From contig NC_092808.1 in the NCBI RefSeq assembly GCF_040954645.1, forward strand, positions 79,402,389-79,466,388: DNA of 64,000 nucleotides. Direction: 5' to 3'. This stretch comes from Diabrotica undecimpunctata. Lineage: Eukaryota; Arthropoda; Insecta; Coleoptera; Chrysomelidae. Below the pieces are notes generated by a model. That model saw only the letters and a program-made list of their open reading frames with translations. It had not been told where the DNA came from and searched no databases. Each line of letters begins with the position of its first letter. Position 1 is the stretch's first letter. The translations under genes were made by a program, and so were the position numbers. Positions 55,561-64,000 of the stretch are shown piece after piece.

Positions 55561-56293
55561 AGTTTAAGCTGATGACTTGACGGCTTAGTTTTTGAAGGTC
55601 GCTTAAGTGTTCTAAGTTGCAGGGCAGAATATTTTCCGCAACTAAAATAATTATAGAAATATTAACACGTACTTATCATTTATAGACAACTGTACATAAA
55701 ATAAAGTCTTCTTTAGTTTTAAAATGTTAATACTTTCTTTGCATATTTTTACGTTTATGAGAAATTACTTTATTGAATTATAAAAAAATGATCTATTTCT
55801 GGTTAAGTCAAAAAAATATTTGGATTTTCAGCATTCTGCAGAGCTTATTATAAGATTACAATTATTGCAATGTTACTTATACTAAATGATTTTCCAATCC
55901 TGGCACTTTGAATTTTTATTAAAAATACCTAGCAAGAGAAATGTGGAGTATTTCTTAACAAACTTCAAAGAACAATATTGATTTACATTTGTGTTTAGAT
56001 TTAACATTCTAACTTTAATTTCTAACTTCAATTTAACTTTTAACTATGCAGCTTGTTTCACTCTACCACCGTTTATGAAACATGGAAATTTTGTCAAGTA
56101 AGAAAAATAGCATAATAAGTTTTATAGAATTAAGTGGTCTACCACCAAAAATTATTCTCGGGTATACAAGATCTTGTATGTGGCATGTGTTTTTAATAGA
56201 CCACCATATATTCAATATTACACTGATTCGCACTTATTAATATTATTGTTGTACTTTTCTCACATGGATAATGCATAAGTAACATACATATTT

Positions 56294-56303
<10 letters not shown>

Positions 56304-56366
<63 letters not shown>
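56304..56366. repeat. (TA)n microsatellite
   Basis: TA run of about 60 bases inside the AT-rich interior of the MULE. Confidence 0.95.
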
Positions 56367-56369
<3 letters not shown>

Positions 56370-56737
56370 ACAGTTTTGTAAATATTAATTTTCTTATTCT
56401 GATTGTAATTAAAATGCAGAAAATTTAACCAACAATCAAACTTAATTATTTAAATGGTGTCTGATGTAAAACTGTCATAATAAAAAAAAACCAAAAATCC
56501 TTTGCGTCACATCCATGGGTGAAAAGTCAATATAATATCTGGCATACTTTTTGAGATATTCAATGTTTTAGAATGATCTACCTAAAATCTAAAACTGTGA
56601 CAATGTGACTTTAACAATTTAATCAGAAATCTAAAAATGTAATATCAGAAAGGGTAATCTACTTAAAGCAACAAAGTAATATTATGCCTCGTCTACAAGA
56701 AACATCTTGTACAGTTGACTTGGAAAACTTAATTTAG

Positions 56738-57019
56738 CTAACTTTTTTCTGTTTGATCAGAATGTTCCGCCGGCAGCGCAAAACAACTAAAAAAACGGTA
56801 TAAAATCTTATCACCAGTTGTATGACATTTAGGCTTACACCCTTTTCTTGAACAAGTCCACAGAATGCAATTTGATTTTGGAGTCTTTAGCAATTGAAAT
56901 TTAAAATTATTGATACGCATTATTTTTCGTCTGCATTGGCTCAAAACGTAATCAATGAGCAGTTCACTATCCATGTTAAAGGAACAAGGGCAAATAAAGA
57001 GAAATTTTGATTTTCGCAT
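56738..57019 (-). pseudogene. FLYWCH-like zinc finger of the MULE
   Basis: 93 codons. The part 'INNFKFQLLKTPKSNCILWT', with 'CSRKGCKPKCHTTGD' after it, has the spacing of a FLYWCH finger (aromatic residue, W.C, C, then a weak His end). FLYWCH domains are the usual N-terminal DNA-binding module of insect MULEs. It is separated from the catalytic domain by about 1.2 kb of non-coding sequence, so it cannot be read as one ORF now. Confidence 0.55.
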
Positions 57020-57344
57020 AGTTTCAGTATAAATAATAAAAACCAGTGAATTGCATTTGCATTTAATATATCTATTTAAGATTTATTTTGTCAAACAAAT
57101 CTTAGCGGTTTGCAAGGGGTTTATGTTCTATACCTGCCACGGGGTGCAGGTAGACCAGTGATGAGTTTACCAATCTCTCGCGGTCCATTTTAAAATCCCT
57201 AGTTTTATGGCGGTGATGGGTTTGTATTATATATGAGGGTATTTATGCTAATTGGTGATGAATTTAGTTGTACCCATCATACCATTACCATTGGGTACCT
57301 CCGGTTCAAGTTCATTTAAAGGAATTTTTAGATTAAAATAGAAG

Positions 57345-58345
57345 AGGACAAAATAATGTTTACAGAAGACTTAAAAAAGAACTCGGTATAGATATTGTAG
57401 GAATTGGATGTGGCGCATATATTGCACACAATTCACTTTAAAATGCTGTGGATGATTTACCAATCGAAATTGAAGCACTAGTTGTCAAAATATATAAACA
57501 TTTTCATATCTACTCAGTTCCAGTAATTCAATTGAAGGAATTCTGTGAATGTGTAGATGTGAAATATAAAAAAAACCTAATCCAACATAGAAGTACCAGA
57601 TTTCTTTCTCTTTTGTCGGCAAATATTTTTGGTTTGTGCATGGACAATTAAACAATTTTAACAAGACTGTACTACTCATGGAAAAAGTGAAGCAAGTGCG
57701 ACTGACATTATTTTGGAATTAAGAAGATTGAAATCTAATCTTCAAGAACGTATGGACAGCAATTTTGTACTACAAAGAGCGAAACAATTATTATTGAAGA
57801 ATCTTGGCAGTAGCCAGGATATTGATAAATTTCAAACAGAAGTAACTAATTTTTACCGACGATGCATTTCATACATTGAATTGTGTGAAGACAGTTTCGG
57901 AGGAGCCGACATTTTCAAATGGATTGGACTGAATCACGTATTGAAATGGGACGAAATCGAAGGATCTGCTGAAATTATAAACAAAATACACGGTTCGAAC
58001 GATCGACAAAATATTAATACTGACGAGCTGTCACTTACGAAAGTTTTTATACCATCAAAGAATAATTATTGGATTTCCATGACGATACAAATTGATTATG
58101 TTGACAAATAAGCTCTACTATTTAAACATTTTCATGAACAACACATCGATACACCCAACCTGGTAAAAATGGTACCTCCGCTTCTTTAGAGCTTGTCTTC
58201 TTGATGAAGAAACACATTTTTTCGGACTATAGAAGCCGTATGTTGGAGTCTACCGTACAAGCATTACTATACTGTAAATTAAACTTAAATATGACATGTA
58301 ACGATTTTTACGAAAAAATAAAAAAAATAACATTTTATTAAAAAA
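57345..58345 (+). pseudogene. hAT transposase relic, C-terminal half
   Basis: Begins with 'NNVYRRLKKELGIDIVGIGC' before a stop. Then come open pieces 57448-57651 ('LPIEIEALVVKIYKHFHIYS', 'LKEFCECVDVKYKK', 'STRFLSLL') and 57713-58111 ('NLQERMDSNFVLQRAKQLLL', 'DIDKFQTEVTNFYRR'). A degraded end matches the hAT dimerisation region ('DTPNLVKMVPPLL' and a 'FYEKIKK' trace near 58140-58320). The pattern is that of ZBED/SCAN3-like hAT transposases common in insects. The N-terminal BED finger and catalytic start are missing. Confidence 0.75.
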
Positions 58346-59050
58346 TAACAAAGTATTTTATTGTATCTCATAATTGAATATAAATACTCACCAACTTACC
58401 GTCAATTTCAAAAACACCGTTATAATTATATTTTGTAAGAAATGATAACTAAAAGTTAGTCAGGATTAATATTTTTCTTTACTTGTCTTAAGTTTTAATT
58501 GAGGATTTTCTTTAGGCACATAGTTTTTAATAAGACTAAAAGTTTTTTAAGAATACCTTGTATACAATTTGATGGACTGTCTATAATTAAATCCAGGTAA
58601 ACTTAAATAAGAAATATATATAAATTAATATTTGAAACTATGTACCTTTCAATATTAGGAAGATTTCATTTACTGTAATGAAGAGTAAGTGTTACGATCA
58701 GGAAAGACCTCTTGCTGACGATATTACGACTATTTGGATCCTATATGAATTCCTTAAATCATTATAACGGATTCTGTTTCCGCCTGAACGGTAAGATTAC
58801 AGTGTATCTTACGTTGGAACTGTTCCAATAAATCAGGAAGTTGAGAATGAAATTTGGCAAAATTTTAAAGCTAGATTTACTTTATTTTTCTAGAAGTTTA
58901 TAACTATAAATTATATTTTAAAAGTTTTGAGTAGCAGACGACTCATAATCTACAAACTAAAGTCGGTATCACTGTTTCTGAGACCTATCTTTGTTGCTAG
59001 AAAGGTATTTTTAGAAAATATATTAAATAAGTTTTTATAAACTATTTATT
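58346..59050. other. AT-rich DNA without recognised content
   Basis: Nothing supportable before the (TA)n tract. Confidence 0.5.
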
Positions 59051-59168
<118 letters not shown>

Positions 59169-60158
59169 TGTGGATTTTAAGTCTTACCCCTCCCCACTCT
59201 TCGTTATTTAAGACAAAGATGAAAAACGCTCGGACCAGTCAATTTTTATTTTAATAGACGTATTTTATAACATAAAAAAAGTTGTCACCCCTTTCATCCC
59301 CTTCACTTGATAGCTACTCCCTAGGTTTTTTTAAATAGCAATGGGGTTCATTCGATAGTTTGTTGGAAAGGGTTTAAAAAGAAGAATTCAAAAATGTATA
59401 AGTTTGAAATTTTGTATTGTAACCGTTTCAAAAGATTTAAAAGAAAATCATTATAATTTCGATTATTTTTTTTTAAATAAAACTACTAACCCCATCTATC
59501 TGTCAAGTACCTGTAGCCGACTCAAGGATTCTCCTGATTTTCCCAAATATATCCGGTAGATGAGCCTATTCATCAACTTGTCACTCACGTCCAATTTCAG
59601 AAAGCGCAAGAATAGCGTCCCCCTCTTTTCTGTTAAGAACGCCCAACCGTTAAGACGTGTTTCCGAAGTGGGTCTCATTTAGAGGTGAGCTAAGACATCC
59701 TTTTCTTGTCCATATTTTAGATAGATATTTATTTTTAGACCCTTATTGGAGAGGCTATAATGCTGATATATTTCTGATACATGTCTCAAGATAATATTGG
59801 TATGGAGTTATTCCAAATCCTGGTCCAATAGCCATATTTTTTTTATGGAATACCTAACCCCTCTTATCTAGGATGGTGGTGGATTGATATAGGATGGAGC
59901 CGATTCAATGGTTTTATTTGGTTGACTGATTAAATAAGAAAAGAAACAGAGCAGATTCAGGTTGTACCAATTTTTATTATATCTTTCAAGAAAACAGAAA
60001 TGATTATGAACTCAAAGAATGAAAATGTAGTGAAGTGTTTTAATTTTATTTAAAGGTTTATTTTCTCTATGATTCCTAGTTGATAAAAAACTATATTATT
60101 TTCAATAAAATTAATAACAGTAAGTTAATAAGTAAACAAATTTCGAAATTTGGGGTTT

Positions 60159-60159
60159 A

Positions 60160-60222
<63 letters not shown>

Positions 60223-60232
60223 TCATTTACTT
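60159..60232. repeat. (TA)n microsatellite
   Basis: TA run with TG interruptions inside the DD41D element, downstream of the transposase. Confidence 0.95.
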
Positions 60233-60656
60233 TATAACTAATTCTTAATTTAATACGATACAAAGCTTTTTTGTTTATGGTAATGTAAACATGAAATGGT
60301 ATTTTGGTATCGTTTTGGGATGACATAACTTTTAATGTTTTCTGTTTGTTCATTACTAAGAAATAATAAAGTATAGTTTCCTTGTAAACCTTCGATAAAT
60401 CTTAATTTTTTTTGCTCGTCCCCTTCGAGGATAAACCAGGGGTGGCGTCCAATAATAAATTATAATTTCATATTATCTAACCGCGCCCAACACTCTTCGA
60501 CAACGAGCGATTCTGGTCTTGCATATATCATTGTAGTACGTAGTGTTACAATATGGCATAATGGTTTTATTTAAAATAAAATATACAAAAAATACTGTAT
60601 TAAATTACATCTTTAAAATTAAAGGAACTGGCAAATTACCCTAAAGAAAACTTAAA

Positions 60657-61702
60657 TTACTGCAGGAGATGCTCATAATGTTCTCCATTTACTTCTGTTG
60701 CCTCCCTAACCCTTTGTAGGGTCTGCATATTAATACTACCACATTCTTCGATTATTCTTTGACGGAGTTCATCAACTGTCGTAAACTGGCTCCCATACAG
60801 TTTGGATTTAAGGTAACCCAATAGGTAAAAATCTAGAGGAGTCAGATCTGGTGATCTTGATGGCCATTCAATGAATCCACGCCGTCCAATCCATCTTCTC
60901 GAATACAAATTATTTAAGAAATTTCGAACGCCAGCATCGTAATGAGGCGGAGCTCCATCTTGCTGGAAAATAATATCTTGGGTGAATTTACCTGGATTGT
61001 TTCTAAGCCCATCATGAATTGCTGAAATTATTTGTGTTTCCAATAGATTAAGATAGCTTTCCCCCGTTAAATTGCCTTCGATAAAAAAAGGGCCTATAAT
61101 GTGATCCCCTAGTATACCTGCCCAAACATTTAATTTAGTGGGAAATTGAGTATGACACTCTCGAAACAATCGAGGGTTTTCGTCAGACCAATATCTTATA
61201 TTTTGTCGATATACATGACCATTTAAATAGAATGTAGCTTGATCGAAAAAACAAATATGTCTTAAATAACTTGGATCTGGTGAAATATTATTATCCATAG
61301 TTTCACAATATTGCAGTCGTCGATCTGGATCATCCTCTATCAATTCGTGCACCATTTTCATCTTATAGGGATGAAATTTTTGCTTTTTTAAAATTTTTAA
61401 GACAGTTCTGTGACTTACTTCGCATTCGCGAGCAACATTTCTAGTTGAACTGTATGGATTTACTACAAATTGAGACAAAATATCTACTTGCTTTTCCTCA
61501 GAAATCTTTTTTCTACCATCCCGTTTCTTATTTTCGACAGAACCAGTTTCACAACATTTGATGTTCTATAGTAATGTCGATCAATTGGACGATTCGGAAA
61601 ACGTTCATTAAATATTCTCACAGCTTCATGGTAGTTACGGCCAGCTTCGCTAAATATTAAAATTGCTTCACATTTGTCTACTAATCTACGAGGTGATGCC
61701 AT
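60657..61702 (-). pseudogene. DD41D mariner transposase with one frameshift
   Basis: The N-terminal piece 61702-61484 begins at ATG ('MASPRRLVDKCEAILIFSEA') and carries the first DNA-binding helices ('GRNYHEAVRIFNERFPNRP'). The larger piece 61478-60657 (273 codons) continues with 'STRNVARECEVSHRTVLKIL' and all catalytic residues: Asp in 'CFFDQATFYLNG', Asp in 'FQQDGAPPHY', Asp in 'SPDLTPLDFYLLGYLKS'. There are 41 residues between the last two. A single shift near 61560 separates the pieces. Otherwise the gene is well preserved. Its product would cut at the TIR ends and insert at TA. Confidence 0.88.
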
Positions 61703-62313
61703 TTTGATTGTTTTGAATTTTTAATACTAAAAATTTACAGTTTACCACTAAAGCTCACCAAATCTCAAGTTCTTGTTAATATTCTTTACAATCAACAGTG
61801 CTAATTGCTTGGTTTTTATGACAGTTGTCAAAAACTATACACGCCAACTAGATTATTTAAAACATTGTTTTAACATGATATGTTTTAACGACACAAAAGT
61901 ATTTATTCTGCAAAAAAATAACGTTCAAGAATAAATATTTAATAAATTTTGATATACCGAATGTCCCTTATTAAAGCAAAACCGGTGTACCTACTTTTGT
62001 ATTTTTGTATCGCAAAGTGTATCTCCAAACAATAAATCGTTATTAACAAACAGATCCTTAAAGTTAAAGTAAAGTGTGATGGATTTTAGAATTCTTCTGT
62101 TCAAACCCTTTCCAACGAACTATCGCACGAACCCCATTGCCATTTAAAAAATCTAAGAGGGTAGCTGTCAAGTGAAGGGGATCAAAGGGGTGACAATTTT
62201 TTTATGTTATAAAATACCTCTATTAAAATACATTGACAAGTCCGAGCGTTTTTCATCTTGGTCTTAAATAACGGAGTTCACTAGGGGGGGCAAGACTTAA
62301 TATCCACACTGTA

Positions 62314-63130
62314 TAATTATACACCTTTATACAAATTTCAACTCATCATAGTGACCTTGACAAGTAAATAGCAATTAAAAAATGACCAATATATATACAC
62401 AAAAAAAGATTATTTATATGTGTCCCGTATTGTTCCAGTATATTGCCACCCAAGTAAGGCCATTTTACGCAGCTGTTAAAGTGGGACTGTATATATTTTT
62501 TAGTTATGCTCACAAAGTGAGGACAACTTTACGTGTATATTTCCTTACAGCTCATCAAGTGAGGACCATACAGTGTTGTCGATAAATATGAGATTAGTGG
62601 TTTCTACTGCCTTTTTCTTACAGTAAGAATTATTGTTTCGATGTTTCAGTCACTTGTAGTTAGGTATAACAAGGATTTCGCTTTGTTCTTGCTCGTACTG
62701 TTTGTTAATTTTATAATATTTTAGTACCTAAGCATTAAATCACGATAGACTTGTCGGAGACTAGCGTAAAGAAACAGTTTTATATTTTTCAATAATGTTC
62801 ATTAAAGATAGATAGGAAAGCAAGAATTTTGAAAATGGCGTTAGTTGAGAAAAATAATAAACAAACTGGAGAATACAGTGATAGTTAAGGTATGCAAAAT
62901 TTATATTGAAATATTATGTGGCAAAATGTGGGCCAAGGAAAACAGTCCACCTCGATATTTGGCAGTATTTATTATATTTTAAGGAAATAACGAAACCGGT
63001 CGATTTTTGATCTAAGGCGGACACATTTTTACGATACATATATCTGCCATTTGTTAAACCCCACCGTTCCACTTCCTCCATCTCTTATTTTTAAATAGGG
63101 AATAGGGGTCGTGTGCTTTTGCTTTTGTAC
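62314..63130. other. AT-rich DNA without recognised content
   Basis: A 67-codon frame at 62382-62585 has no motif. Two short 'GTGAGGAC.A' stretches at 62517 and 62560 are the only internal similarity noticed. Confidence 0.45.
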
Positions 63131-63149
63131 ACTTTTTCATTGTCGCTTT

Positions 63150-63240
63150 TAATGCTCTAATAAACCGTTATAAAAAATTTTATATCCGACGTTTCGTCTT
63201 TTTGGAACCATCATCAACTTCATTTTTTCCAATAGGACTA
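63150..63240 (-). repeat. Penelope-like 3' tail fragment
   Basis: The minus strand reads TTGATGATGGTTCC, a short loop, then CGAAACGTC (about 63221-63188). This is the same frame of motifs as the Penelope hairpin at 36244-36277 (CTGATGATG...GCGAAACGTC), but with a weaker stem. Probably the end of another Penelope-type insertion. Confidence 0.45.
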
Positions 63241-63365
63241 AATTCAGTTTTCTGCTGATTTGGATTTGTCTTTACATAAGACATTTAATGATATATAACA
63301 CTTTATTGTTAGACAACTTTTTGACGCCATAAAACCATCTTCACTGAAATTAAATGGAAAAATGA

Positions 63366-63385
63366 AAATATACAGGGTGAGTCAG
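63366..63385 (+). other. Possible mariner/MITE terminal motif
   Basis: TACAGGGTGAGTCAGG resembles the start of many insect mariner-type elements (TA then CAGGGTG). No inverse partner was found before the window end, so the element, if real, is incomplete or continues outside. Confidence 0.3.
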
Positions 63386-64000
63386 GTTCTTGTAGCGGTA
63401 GGTAATTAGCGGTAAGGTCCTTACCTAGTTTTACCTCAACCTTGTTTTTTGTTTTTTGATTGTTTATTGCAACCATTTAAATTTTGATAGTTATTTACAC
63501 CCATGAGTTAAAGTTCATTTATCTTGCCTGAGCTATCGAAGGAATAGTTCGTGTTAATTTAATTACTATCAATTCGTAATAGAAAATTGTTTGTTGAATC
63601 CCCACACGAGGTATAAATTATTTTGGATGATACTAAAACATCGTTCTGTATATTTGTTTAGAAATTCATCGTGTTAGTGTCGTTTTATTTAATGTCTTAA
63701 AATTCTTCTTTACTTTTTCTCAACAGAAAAAGTTATAGTAGTAATTTGCTTTGTTTTGAATTGAAAAATAATTTTTTTTTCAACATTTAAATTTTATTTT
63801 AATTTTTATTTTATTTAAAAACATGTAAATTAACCTATATTAAATATATAAATTAACCAATATAAATTGACTTTTAATTCATAGTCAAAAATTTTTATAT
63901 GCCATTGCGTTTCCTATTTGTCTAATTTATAAAATTTCTAATTAAGGTTTTCAGGCTGAAACCGTATACACGATGAATTATTTTCTACAAACCAAACGAA
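63386..64000. other. AT-rich DNA without recognised content
   Basis: Nothing supportable to the end of the window. Confidence 0.5.

Larger units (their letters stand above)
53940..57270 (-). mobile_element. Decayed Mutator-like element (MULE) with FLYWCH domain
   Basis: The minus strand carries a FLYWCH-like zinc finger (57019-56738), then a MULE transposase domain (55560-54748). Both flanks carry a short motif related to GGTAAACTCATCACC in opposite orientations: four copies on the left (53948-54070) and three on the right as the inverse (57150-57260). They look like degenerate terminal inverted repeats. An AT-rich interior with (TA)n (56304-56366) and an inserted MITE candidate (54356-54747) enlarge the element. 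Limits are approximate. Confidence 0.6.

Overview
This is an AT-rich eukaryotic window made almost entirely of transposable elements and their remains. I find no convincing host gene, tRNA, rRNA or CRISPR array. The mix points to an insect: an I-type LINE with RNase H, RTE and R1-type LINEs, a gypsy/errantivirus with env, a Penelope-like element with GIY-YIG, DD41D mariners, PIF/Harbinger with a MADF-like ORF, a FLYWCH MULE and a hAT. Long (TA)n tracts recur throughout. A repeat-rich beetle is possible, but the order cannot be fixed from this sequence.

Layout. 1-340: diverged LTR-like repeat. ~545-5899 (+): decayed I-type LINE, followed by an RTE tail and (TA)n. 6.9-10.4 kb: RTE fragments, a MITE and a Ty3/gypsy integrase relic. 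11318-18632 (-): complete errantivirus-type retrotransposon with LTRs that read as identical; gag and pol are intact and env has one in-frame stop. 20227-25764 (-): I-type LINE with both ORFs open and a 14-bp target duplication. 26.7-32.8 kb (-): decayed Ty3/gypsy element with an Asn-rich gag. ~32.8-36.4 kb (+): Penelope-like element with a long open RT/GIY-YIG ORF. 36.66-39.89 kb (+): RTE LINE with intact RT and broken endonuclease. 41.4 kb: RTE fragment. 43537-45432 and 59166-62311: two DD41D Tc1/mariner elements with TIRs of about 230-310 bp and TA target duplications. 46.15-46.4 kb: Tc1 relic. 46721-47554: two abutting PIF/Harbinger deletion derivatives sharing a TAA. 48.4-49.4 kb (-): R1-type LINE relic. 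~53.94-57.27 kb (-): decayed MULE bounded by inverted arrays of a short motif. 57.35-58.35 kb (+): hAT relic. 62.3-64 kb: AT-rich DNA with a short Penelope-like tail.

The elements do not form a host pathway. Two are the freshest and may be recently active: the errantivirus at 11.3-18.6 kb and the I-type LINE at 20.2-25.8 kb. Nearly everything else carries stops, frameshifts or truncations. (TA)n tracts adjoin many element borders, as tails, as preferred targets, or both.
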